A stretch of 6,067 bases of DNA, taken from positions 1 to 6,067 of the forward strand of contig CAIXZI010000558.1 in the NCBI GenBank assembly GCA_903923915.1, read 5' to 3'. Source of the DNA: an uncultured Bacteroidota bacterium (GTDB lineage Bacteria > Bacteroidota > Bacteroidia > B-17B0 > Aurantibacillaceae). The translations under genes were made by a program, and so were the position numbers. Under the pieces are notes generated by a model. That model saw only the letters and a list, made by a program, of their open reading frames with translations, did no database searches and was not told the origin of the DNA. Positions 1-5,967 of this stretch are shown piece by piece; within the stretch, counting starts at the first letter, position 1, and every line of letters begins with the position of its first letter.

Positions 1-380
1 CCATGACTTCCTAAAGTAAACCCGGCAGTTTTATGATTTCTACGAAAAGTTGTTTTAATGTCGAGAGCAAATTTTACTTCGTCATTATTCTTATGCACAA
101 AAGTTAAGTCAGGATACCAATTTTGCTTTTCAGCAAGTAGAATTTTGTAACCAATACTATCAGCGAATTGCAATATTTGAGGAAAGATGTGTATTTCAAG
201 TATTTTTGAAACAATTTTTGTATCGGAAGAAATGGTGTAAATGTTTTTATAAACGTCTATAAAACCTTTAATTGTCCAATCTCCATTATCAGTAGAAACA
301 TATTTTTCTAGTTTGTTAGAAAATTTATCAAGCTCTTTTTTGAAATCAGATTTATATTTGGTTTTATCCGTTAAATTCAT
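1..380 (-). CDS. EcoRV-family type II restriction endonuclease, N-terminal part (gene runs off the left edge)
   Basis: Starts at ATG 380-378 and stays open for 126 codons to the window edge, so the C-terminal half is missing. Compared with EcoRV from memory, it aligns without gaps at a constant offset of 17 residues from the SDTK segment to the catalytic core. Glu62 in SKILE corresponds to EcoRV Glu45. Asp91 in WYPDLTF corresponds to Asp74, and Asp107 and Lys109 in LDIKTT correspond to Asp90 and Lys92. The minor-groove Q-loop residues Gln69 and Asn70 are kept as Gln86 and Asn87, and the FTLG strand follows at 121-124. Enzymes of this family cut a short palindromic site to blunt ends using Mg2+; EcoRV itself cuts GATATC. 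The DNA-contacting R-loop lies beyond the edge, so specificity cannot be read. By hand count GC is about 29% (109/380), against about 41% in a sample of mgtE, which suggests transfer. No methyltransferase is in the window; it should lie to the left. Confidence 0.9.
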   Translation of the reverse strand, partial: MNLTDKTKYKSDFKKELDKFSNKLEKYVSTDNGDWTIKGFIDVYKNIYTISSDTKIVSKILEIHIFPQILQFADSIGYKILLAEKQNWYPDLTFVHKNNDEVKFALDIKTTFRRNHKTAGFTLGSH

Positions 381-384
381 ATTC

Positions 385-392
385 CAAAGTTA
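385..392 (-). promoter_or_regulatory. Possible Bacteroidota -7 element (TAACTTTG) before the restriction gene
   Basis: TAACTTTG on the minus strand matches TAnnTTTG fully and lies 4 bases before the ATG at 380. I see no TTG/TTTG -33 partner at 17-23 bases, and transcription would start almost on the start codon. A weak call from one motif. Confidence 0.25.
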
Positions 393-429
393 GTGAAAAA
401 TAATACAGTTTAGATTAATAAAAGAGGCA

Positions 430-1647
430 CTACTCCACACTCAACCCCTGTTTTGTAAAAACCCGAATAGGATAAATAGCAGCAATAAAACCTGTACATA
501 AAACGGTAGCCATAATTAGAACAAAATCGCTAAAACGAACTTCGATTGGGTAAGCGTTTACAATATAACCTTCTTCAAATTTTACAAAGCCATAGTATTG
601 TTGCAATAAGCATAAAACATAGCCAATTAAAATCCCTATAGTTGCGCCAATAAAAATAATCATCAATCCTTCGGTCATAAATATTTTACGGATTAAACCA
701 ACATCAGCGCCCATAGCAGAAAGTGTTTGCACATCTTTTTTCTTTTCGATAATGAGCATGGTTAATGCGCCAATAATATTAAAGGTTGCAATTAATAATA
801 CAAAGGCAAGAATGATGAACGTCCAAAGTTTTTCGGTTTTTAAGGTTTTAAAAAGCACATCGTTTTGCTCGTACTTATTTTTTATTACAAATTTATTTCC
901 GGCAATTTTTTGAATTTCATTTTTTACCGCATCCACATCTGCATTGGGTTTCAATCCAATTTCAAAAGCAGTAACGCTGTTAGCCGGATATTCTAATAAG
1001 CTGCGTGCAGTTTCGTAATTCATTAGGCCATAGGTAAAATCAAAATCATCGTTAATAGAAAAAAATCCTGTGGTGTTGCATTTTTCTTCATTAAAAGCAT
1101 CTTCGGGGTTTATGCTTGATGAGGTGCCGCGTTTAGGGCAATACACACTAACGGGTGTAAAAAGATTATTTAAACTTACGCCTAAACGGTACGCAACACC
1201 TTTGCCTAAAACAAGCTGGTTGTTTTTTTGTACCGAAAGATAATTGCCTTCAACAACTAAGGTATCAAAACGAGTGACGTTTGTAAAATTTTCATCAACG
1301 CCTTTTATGTGTGTTATTTGTAATTGATCATTAAATTTAAGCAGCATGTTATCGTCTAATGTTTTGCTTAGATACGCTACTCCGTTTACATTTTTTATTT
1401 TGGCAATTAATGTGTTGTCTGCAATAAAAACCTTTCCGCTTACGGCAGTAATTTTTACATCAGGATTAAAGGAGTTATATAAAGTTTGAACGAGTCCGGT
1501 TAAACCGTTCATACCCGAAAGAATAATAATGAGTGCACTGGTGCCTACCGCTATTGCTAAAACAGAAATCCAACTAATAACAGTAATAGCATTGGTTGAT
1601 TTTTTTGCTACAAAATACCTGCGTGCTATGTAAAGCGCAACGTTCAA
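430..1647 (-). CDS. LolC/LolE-family (FtsX-like) ABC transporter permease
   Basis: A 405-residue inner-membrane permease of the MacB/FtsX superfamily, closest in layout to the LolC/LolE subunits that extract lipoproteins for transfer to the outer membrane. The N-terminus MNVALYIARRYF is typical. A first membrane helix (about 21-46) carries the GTSALIIILSGMNG motif. A large extracytoplasmic domain (about 48-270) contains Cys170 and Cys190. Three C-terminal helices follow (about 274-299, 325-349, 373-395). EKKKDVQTLSAMGA at 301-314, between helices 2 and 3, is the usual coupling segment contacting the ATPase. The start is TTG (1647-1645), two bases after the rbfA stop, and is supported by the conserved N-terminus and implied translational coupling. 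No LolD-like ATPase is in the window. The exact substrate is inferred from the family, since Bacteroidota carry several related permeases. Confidence 0.88.
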   Translation of the reverse strand: MNVALYIARRYFVAKKSTNAITVISWISVLAIAVGTSALIIILSGMNGLTGLVQTLYNSFNPDVKITAVSGKVFIADNTLIAKIKNVNGVAYLSKTLDDNMLLKFNDQLQITHIKGVDENFTNVTRFDTLVVEGNYLSVQKNNQLVLGKGVAYRLGVSLNNLFTPVSVYCPKRGTSSSINPEDAFNEEKCNTTGFFSINDDFDFTYGLMNYETARSLLEYPANSVTAFEIGLKPNADVDAVKNEIQKIAGNKFVIKNKYEQNDVLFKTLKTEKLWTFIILAFVLLIATFNIIGALTMLIIEKKKDVQTLSAMGADVGLIRKIFMTEGLMIIFIGATIGILIGYVLCLLQQYYGFVKFEEGYIVNAYPIEVRFSDFVLIMATVLCTGFIAAIYPIRVFTKQGLSVE

Positions 1648-1649
1648 TA

Positions 1650-1985
1650 TTATTTTTTTAGAAGGTCTTCTATTTTCATAGCATAATCAAGAGAATCATC
1701 AATATAAAAAACCAAAGAAGGTACTATGCGCAATTGCTTACCTACCAAATTACCCAAGCGATAACGAATTTCGCTTGCATGTTCGGTAACCATTTTTAAA
1801 ATAGTTTCTTTGTTTTTATCCATGATGCTTAGATAAACTTTTGCCAAGCCCATATCGGGTGTAAGGCGCACTACGGTAACGGTAATAAATGCACCACCAA
1901 AAAGGTTGCGTGCTTCGCTTCTGAAAATTTCAGCTAATTCTTTTTGTACTAATTTGCCTACTTTGCTTTGCCTGATGCTTTCCAT
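1650..1985 (-). CDS. rbfA: Ribosome-binding factor A
   Basis: A 111-residue cytoplasmic protein, close to the normal family length. RbfA binds the free 30S subunit near helix 1 of 16S rRNA and acts in late small-subunit maturation and cold adaptation. Recognisable segments are KVGKLVQKELAEIF near the N-terminus, VRLTPDMGLAKVYLSI in the centre (KH-like fold), and the C-terminal pair IRYRLGNLVGKQLRIVPSL and FYIDDSLDYAMKIEDLL. ATG at 1985-1983 gives the expected N-terminus MESIRQSKVG. The stop is two bases before the TTG of the permease gene, so the two genes are almost certainly co-transcribed. A near-consensus -7 element, TACCTTTA, lies at 2011-2004 on the minus strand (7 of 8 matches to TAnnTTTG) without a clear -33 partner. 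Confidence 0.95.
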   Translation of the reverse strand: MESIRQSKVGKLVQKELAEIFRSEARNLFGGAFITVTVVRLTPDMGLAKVYLSIMDKNKETILKMVTEHASEIRYRLGNLVGKQLRIVPSLVFYIDDSLDYAMKIEDLLKK

Positions 1986-2033
1986 GAATAAGATTTAAAG
2001 GCTTAAAGGTAAGCATTTAAGGTAGTTTTATGT

Positions 2034-2059
2034 GTTCTTTTTTCTTGATAAAAAAGAAC
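2034..2059. repeat. Perfect 10-bp hairpin with 6-base loop
   Basis: GTTCTTTTTT at 2034-2043 is the exact reverse complement of AAAAAAGAAC at 2050-2059, around the loop CTTGAT. That loop can also pair with ATCAAG at 2066-2071, giving an alternative fold. It lies in the gap upstream of rbfA and beside the larger palindrome at 2076-2189, so the two may form one element. The stem is too AT-rich to be a standard intrinsic terminator. Confidence 0.6.
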
Positions 2060-2075
2060 GAAAAAATCAAGACTG

Positions 2076-2189
2076 CTTAAAATTAAAATGCAATTCTACG
2101 CAACACTTCGCAGATTTCAAGAACTCGCTGTGCTCAAACAGCTTGAAATCTTTTGCTTCGCTTGCTTGAATTTCTATTTTAATTTTAAG
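2076..2189. repeat. Nested imperfect palindrome of 114 bp, probable dispersed intergenic repeat
   Basis: The outer arms at 2076-2096 and 2168-2189 pair over 14 perfect base pairs, then a 2/3-base mismatch, then 5 more pairs. An inner 10-bp stem pairs AGATTTCAAG (2112-2121) with CTTGAAATCT (2142-2151). At the tip, CTGT (2128-2131) can pair with ACAG (2138-2141). Transcribed RNA or extruded DNA would form a long hairpin. The CTCGCTGTGCTCAAACAG core resembles dispersed intergenic repeats I remember from Bacteroidota genomes. A plus-strand reading frame across it is only a by-product of the repeat. Confidence 0.6.
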
Positions 2190-2219
2190 AGGTCGAATGA
2201 AGGATTTTTTATCCCTCTT

Positions 2220-2318
2220 TCACATAAGATACAATTGCACAACTATAAGCGTTATAGAAAGTATACCAACTATAACACGTAGTGTTTTGTTGTTTTCTAT
2301 TTTTTTGATAGTTTTCAT
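2220..2318 (-). CDS. Possible small single-helix membrane peptide, 32 residues
   Basis: ATG at 2318-2316 opens a 32-codon frame ending in TGA at 2222-2220. It has a Lys-rich N-terminus (MKTIKKIENNK) followed by an uninterrupted hydrophobic stretch at about 13-30 (LRVIVGILSITLIVVQLY). That is the layout of a small one-helix inner-membrane protein with a cytoplasmic N-terminus. TAACTTAG, 7 of 8 to the TAnnTTTG element, lies at 2329-2322. It sits between mgtE and the palindromic repeat, in the same direction as both flanking genes. I do not recognise the sequence. A frame this short can arise by chance, so the call rests only on the amphipathic layout and the near-promoter. Confidence 0.35.
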   Translation of the reverse strand: MKTIKKIENNKTLRVIVGILSITLIVVQLYLM

Positions 2319-2393
2319 ACACTAAGTTACATGATGCATAAGCCATTAAGCATTTGTGCAGAACAAAGTTTTCAAACAGGGGTTGTTAATCTA

Positions 2394-3785
2394 TTAAAGT
2401 AAAATGCCTCTTAGGATGATAGTGGCAGCCGTAAAATAAATTACTAAGCCGGTAACATCAACCAGCGTAGCAACAAAAGGAGCAGAACAAACCGCGGGAT
2501 CTAACTTTACACGTTTTAATAATACAGGTAATAATGAGCCTGCTAAATTACCCCATAATACAACGCCCACAAGGGTTATACCAACGGTTATGCCAATCAG
2601 CATCCAATGTGGCCCATAAATAGTTGAGAACGAAGACCAAAGCGCAACACGCAAAAAGCCTACCAATCCTAACAAAAGCCCAAGTGTTAAGCCAACAGCT
2701 AATTCTTTTTTAAAGATACGCCACCAATCTCTAAAGGTAATTTCGCCCAAAGCCATGGCACGTATAATAAGAGTAGATGCTTGCGAACCTGTGTTACCGC
2801 CACTTGAAATAATTAACGGAACAAACAAAGCAAGTATAACTGCTTTTGCCAACTGGTCTTCAAAAAAGCTCATGGCAGTAGCGGTAAGTGTTTCGCCTAA
2901 AAAAAGTATAACCAACCAACCCGCACGTTTTTTAATCATGTTGATAAAAGACATGCTCATGTATGGCTCATCAAAAGTTTCGATACCCGCCATTTTATGC
3001 GCTTCGTCGGTTTCTTCTTCGCGTATTACATCCACCACATCATCAATCGTAATGCGTCCTACAAGGCGACCAACTGTGTCTACAACTGGAACTACAACCA
3101 AATCGTATTTTTGCATTATTTCGGCAACGTCAGCAGTATGTGTAGCTGTGGTTACCTGTATAATATCTTTGTCGTAAATTTCTTCTATTCGGGTATTTGG
3201 CTGTGCAATCAGTAATTTTTTAAGAGAAAGCATGCCTACCAATCTTTCTTTATCGTCAACCACATAAACGGCGTAAAGCACATCTACGCTTTCGGCCTGC
3301 TTACGTATCTCATCAATACAGGCAGTTACGCTATCCAAATGATTAACGCGTACCAACTCCTTGGCCATTAAAGAGCCTGCAGTATCTTCTTCAAACGAAA
3401 GGAGGTCGGCAATATCACCGGCCTGTTCAATGTCTTCTATGTGCGAGAGAACCTCTGTTTGCCTGTCTTCGGGTAATTCATTGATAACATCGGCTGCATC
3501 ATCAGAGTCAAGATTGTCAATCTCTTCGGCAATTTCTTTACTGGAAAAAGAGGCTAATAATTCTTCGCGTAATTCTTCTTTAAGTTCAATTAAAACGGCT
3601 GATGAGGTTTCTTCGTCCAGTAATTCGTAAATATACTGGGCTTCTTCAAAATCAAGCCTGTCAAGTGTTTCAGCTATATCAGCCGGAAATAAATCAATCA
3701 ACAATGCTTGAATGCGGGCATTGTCATGGTTTTCAACCAATGATTTTATTTCATCTATTAATTCTGAGCTTACTTCAAACTGCAT
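2394..3785 (-). CDS. mgtE: Magnesium transporter MgtE
   Basis: A 463-residue Mg2+ channel/transporter of the MgtE family with the full domain set. An acidic, helical MgtE N domain spans about 20-130. Two CBS domains (about 139-200 and 203-257) act in the family as the cytoplasmic Mg2+ sensor that closes the pore when Mg2+ is high. The acidic connecting segment REEETDEAHK is at 255-264. A five-helix membrane domain fills about 287-463. Signature residues are visible: PLIISSGGNTGSQAST at 323-338 with the GGN.G.Q motif, and DPAVCSAPFVATLVDVTG at 429-446, where Asp443 matches the pore aspartate (Asp432 in the Thermus protein). The length is normal and there is no frameshift. ATG at 3785 is supported by the promoter directly before it. 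Only 24 bases separate it from the recombinase stop. Confidence 0.95.
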   Translation of the reverse strand: MQFEVSSELIDEIKSLVENHDNARIQALLIDLFPADIAETLDRLDFEEAQYIYELLDEETSSAVLIELKEELREELLASFSSKEIAEEIDNLDSDDAADVINELPEDRQTEVLSHIEDIEQAGDIADLLSFEEDTAGSLMAKELVRVNHLDSVTACIDEIRKQAESVDVLYAVYVVDDKERLVGMLSLKKLLIAQPNTRIEEIYDKDIIQVTTATHTADVAEIMQKYDLVVVPVVDTVGRLVGRITIDDVVDVIREEETDEAHKMAGIETFDEPYMSMSFINMIKKRAGWLVILFLGETLTATAMSFFEDQLAKAVILALFVPLIISSGGNTGSQASTLIIRAMALGEITFRDWWRIFKKELAVGLTLGLLLGLVGFLRVALWSSFSTIYGPHWMLIGITVGITLVGVVLWGNLAGSLLPVLLKRVKLDPAVCSAPFVATLVDVTGLVIYFTAATIILRGILL

Positions 3786-3792
3786 TACGGCG

Positions 3793-3822
3793 CAAAGATA
3801 GAAATAACCTTAGTTACACAAA
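3793..3822 (-). promoter_or_regulatory. mgtE promoter of the Bacteroidota type (TTTG-N18-TATCTTTG)
   Basis: On the minus strand TTTG at 3822-3819 is followed after 18 bases by TATCTTTG at 3800-3793. This fits the -33/-7 consensus TTG-N17-23-TAnnTTTG recognised by the primary sigma factor of this phylum. The ATG follows 7 bases later, so the leader would be very short. The -33 half lies inside the last codons of the recombinase frame. Confidence 0.55.
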
Positions 3823-5513
3823 TTAAGTTTTTGTGAAAAGAAAATAATTGAATTTTTTATCTTCATTTCTTTGCTTGCCCAAAGAAACGAAGCAAAGAAA
3901 ATGCACCACGAACGCCAACATTCGCTGCGATTTTGCACAAGCCACCCTGCTTGGCCATCTTCGCTCAAGTTCGCTCCGTTCGTGGACATCCACGCAGGGA
4001 GTCTTTCTTTTTTTTGCGCTTCAACTGTTTTATTTTTAATCCCTTCTATTTTAGTTATGTCCTGTAAACCCTTATAGGTCGGGATAAAAGAATAAGGGGC
4101 TACCAAATCTATACCCACTTTTTTATCCTTCAAATAGCGGTTCGTTCCAATCATTTCTAAAAATGGTTTTATTTTTGAAAAATCCGGCGTAGAAATTATC
4201 TTTTCTGCATTTTGTAGGGTGTCCAGCCAGTGGCGCAATGGTTCGACCCAAAGTTTGCCTTTTTGCCCAAAATCGGACTTTTTTTGGATGAGCTCCATTT
4301 TCAGTTTTATCAGTTCATCTTTCTTTTGAAGGTAAACTGATTTTTCTATGGTTTCATCCAAAAAAGCGTTGATGAGTTTGTCAAGCCGTAGTTCTGTTTC
4401 TTTGAGCTTGACTTCTACACTTTGGGCAAAGGCAATAATACCCTTTTGTTCTTCCATTTGCCATACATCTACTTGGGCAAGCATCTTATGAGCCCATCCA
4501 TCAGGCAAGCTAACCATTTGAAGCACTTCTGTTAATTGTGCCTGCATCAAATCTTCACGTAAATAACTTTGCGAGCATTTGCCACGCTTTTTAGTGCATC
4601 GGTAATAGCGGTATGTTCCGCCGTTTCCTTTGGCAAACTGGGCTGATATGGAACAACCGCATTCACCGCACTTTAAAAGACCTGATGCCGCAAAGTGATG
4701 TTGACGTTTTAGTTTTTTTGATTTGGATGCTTCTTTTAGTTTTGCCTGAACTGCTTCAAAGGTTGCTCTGTTTACTAATGGCTGAAACTTGCCCTCGTAG
4801 CTTTCTCCTTTGGAAACTATGATACCGGTGTAAAGAGGATTAGTCAGTACAAAATGCATTACGGAATGACATATAGGTTTGCCGGATTTCCCAAGAATAC
4901 CAAAAAAACTAAGACGGTGCCGCGCGCTTTCAATAGAGTGTTTGCCTTCTGCAAACTCTTTATATATCCGTTGGATAACTTTTGACTTTACAGGATCGGG
5001 TTCAATATTTTTTGTAGTTGAATTATTGATGTACCCGATGGGAGCTATTTGCCCATACTCGCCTCGTCTTAGTTTTTGTCGTATTCCTCTTTTGATATTT
5101 TCAGAAAGATTGTCCGAGTAATATTTACTTTGCCCGAAAGCCACTTGCAGCATAAACAATCCTTGGGGTGTTGGTTCAAACCAAAAAGTAGGAAAACGAA
5201 GCGCAGAAATTTTTAGGGTATCAATCAAATAGATAATTTGTCCGCCGTCGATAGAGTTCCTTGCCAATCTATCGGGATGCCATGCAAGTATGCCGATGGC
5301 TTCTTTGCTTGCATGGATTTTTTCTATCATTTTGGCAAAGACTTTTCGCCCGGGCGTTTTTGCACTTTTGCTTTCTATAAAGGTTTCTGCGATGGTTAAT
5401 TTTTCCCTGTTCGCCAGTTCGGTAAGTTCATATAGTTGTGCCTCGATAGACATGGTTTGTCTATCATCAGGTTCGGAAGATTTACGGGCGTACAGGAAAA
5501 ATTTAGTCTTCAT
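3810..5513 (-). CDS. Large serine recombinase (resolvase/invertase N-domain, recombinase domain, zinc ribbon)
   Basis: A 567-residue serine site-specific recombinase. The catalytic domain spans about 4-148. The nucleophile is Ser12 in YARKSSE, with Arg10, Gln26 in SIEAQ, Arg56 in TPGRKVF, and Asp81, Arg82 and Arg85 in PDRLAR as the expected catalytic set. The recombinase DNA-binding domain (about 175-265) includes NPLYTGIIVSKGESYEGKF. A zinc ribbon follows, with Cys282, Cys285, Cys306 and Cys313. A Lys/Glu-rich coiled coil at about 360-415 is of the type that controls synapsis and direction. Such enzymes integrate, excise or invert DNA through a 2-bp staggered exchange. Residues from about 501 on look like read-through into the palindromic repeat, so the ancestral protein probably ended near 500. 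Codons 459-491 are duplicated in inverted orientation at 5968-6067. No cargo gene of a mobile element is recognisable beside it. Confidence 0.9.
   Translation of the reverse strand: MKTKFFLYARKSSEPDDRQTMSIEAQLYELTELANREKLTIAETFIESKSAKTPGRKVFAKMIEKIHASKEAIGILAWHPDRLARNSIDGGQIIYLIDTLKISALRFPTFWFEPTPQGLFMLQVAFGQSKYYSDNLSENIKRGIRQKLRRGEYGQIAPIGYINNSTTKNIEPDPVKSKVIQRIYKEFAEGKHSIESARHRLSFFGILGKSGKPICHSVMHFVLTNPLYTGIIVSKGESYEGKFQPLVNRATFEAVQAKLKEASKSKKLKRQHHFAASGLLKCGECGCSISAQFAKGNGGTYRYYRCTKKRGKCSQSYLREDLMQAQLTEVLQMVSLPDGWAHKMLAQVDVWQMEEQKGIIAFAQSVEVKLKETELRLDKLINAFLDETIEKSVYLQKKDELIKLKMELIQKKSDFGQKGKLWVEPLRHWLDTLQNAEKIISTPDFSKIKPFLEMIGTNRYLKDKKVGIDLVAPYSFIPTYKGLQDITKIEGIKNKTVEAQKKERLPAWMSTNGANLSEDGQAGWLVQNRSECWRSWCIFFASFLWASKEMKIKNSIIFFSQKLNLCN
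3861..4020. repeat. Structured palindromic repeat overlapping the recombinase 3' end
   Basis: Several paired arms are visible. TTTCTTTGCTT (3866-3876) pairs with AAGCAAAGAAA (3890-3900), 11 bp perfect. CCACGAACG (3906-3914) pairs with CGTTCGTGG (3977-3985), 9 bp perfect. CCCTGC (3945-3950) can pair with GCAGGG (3994-3999), and AAAGAAA (3894-3900) with TTTCTTT (4004-4010). Its minus-strand translation (WCIFFASFLWASKEMK) resembles, from memory, spurious peptides encoded by a dispersed intergenic repeat of Bacteroidota. The boundaries are approximate. It may also act as a transcript-end structure between the recombinase and mgtE. Confidence 0.6.
4040..4139 (-). repeat. Inverted repeat, left copy (100 bp, inside the recombinase gene)
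   Basis: Every base of 4040-4139 is the reverse complement of 5968-6067 (position i pairs with 10107-i). The match ends at 4139/5968; the next pair, 4140 and 5967, does not match. It covers codons 459-491 of the recombinase. Confidence 0.97.
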
Positions 5514-5711
5514 GTTTTCTGCTTTTTTGTTTGTGTAAAATTAGGCAATAGCAAAAAGGGTAACTGGATTGTTCAAAAATTATTGTGGCTTTCTTCGCTC
5601 CAGCGTATTTAAAACAAAAGAAAATGCCACGCGCATTTCGCACGGAATAAACTTTGGCATGGTTTTACAAGGATGCAAAAACGCACGCCAAAATTTATTC
5701 TTCACTACGCT

Positions 5712-5775
5712 ATATAAACAAAAGATAAGAAGGTTAATTTGCGGAGCAAGAACCTTGCTTATCTTTTGTTTATAT
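5712..5775. repeat. Long inverted repeat, 18-bp perfect outer stem plus 6-bp inner stem
   Basis: ATATAAACAAAAGATAAG (5712-5729) is the exact reverse complement of 5758-5775. Directly inside, AAGGTT (5730-5735) pairs with AACCTT (5751-5756), leaving a single unpaired G at 5757. The loop is 5736-5750. The resulting 24-bp stem with a one-base bulge is far beyond chance. No U-tract follows a GC-rich stem, so it is more likely a palindromic repeat or recombination-related structure than a terminator. Confidence 0.75.
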
Positions 5776-5860
5776 TCTTTCATCGCACCTTTTTTGTTTA
5801 CGCTTTCCTTCGCACAAAATCGGAAAAGAAAAAACCGCTTCCTAAAACTCCTAGCCCTTC

Positions 5861-5916
5861 ATTTTATTTTTTGGCATGGTTTTCAAAAAACAAAAACAGA
5901 TGCCAAAAAATAAAAT
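5861..5916. repeat. Inverted repeat, 17-bp perfect stem
   Basis: ATTTTATTTTTTGGCAT (5861-5877) is the exact reverse complement of 5900-5916 across a 22-base loop. Inside the loop GTTTT (5879-5883) can pair with AAAAC (5893-5897). The left arm overlaps the second copy of the TTTGGCATGGTTTT direct repeat. Confidence 0.7.
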
Positions 5917-5967
5917 CCATCTGCACACACTTTAGTAAACTGATTTTTTCTTTGCGATTTTTTGTAT

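Larger units (their letters stand above)
1986..2393. other. Intergenic region between mgtE and rbfA (408 bp)
   Basis: Holds a near-consensus -7 element for rbfA (2011-2004), the hairpin at 2034-2059, the palindrome at 2076-2189 and the possible small membrane peptide at 2220-2318. I see no tRNA, no riboswitch I can recognise, and no GC-rich stem with a U-tract to serve as an mgtE terminator in 2319-2393. Confidence 0.6.
5514..5967. other. Gene-free region upstream of the recombinase (454 bp)
   Basis: I find no credible gene here. The plus-strand and minus-strand frames that are open give low-complexity, Phe/Lys-rich peptides dictated by inverted repeats. The region holds two strong hairpins (5712-5775, 5861-5916) and a 14-base direct repeat, TTTGGCATGGTTTT, at 5653-5666 and 5870-5883. 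Large serine recombinases usually have their attachment site beside their gene, so this is the natural place for one, but I cannot define a core. I see no clear -33/-7 promoter for the recombinase. Confidence 0.55.

Noticed and set aside
2034..2059. Rho-independent terminator for mgtE
   Set aside because: The stem has only 3 G-C pairs (A-T otherwise) and lies more than 330 bases beyond the mgtE stop. It fits a structured repeat better.
2088..2282. Plus-strand open frame of 64 codons
   Set aside because: It translates the palindromic repeat at 2076-2189 and then the complement of the small minus-strand frame. It has no family resemblance and no promoter.
2755..3826. Plus-strand open frames inside mgtE (2755-3177, 2997-3215, 3361-3630, 3602-3826)
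   Set aside because: Antisense shadows of an intact, well-conserved mgtE gene. Their Ser/Thr-rich composition follows from the complementary codons.
3810..5513. Complete integrative element carried by the recombinase
   Set aside because: No cargo genes, second boundary or attachment-site pair can be seen. Only the recombinase and repeats are supported.
3848..5538. Plus-strand open frames inside the recombinase
   Set aside because: Antisense shadows of the recombinase, whose domains and catalytic residues are clear on the minus strand.
5653..5883. CRISPR array
   Set aside because: Only one 14-base direct repeat pair, more than 200 bases apart, without regular spacers or cas genes.
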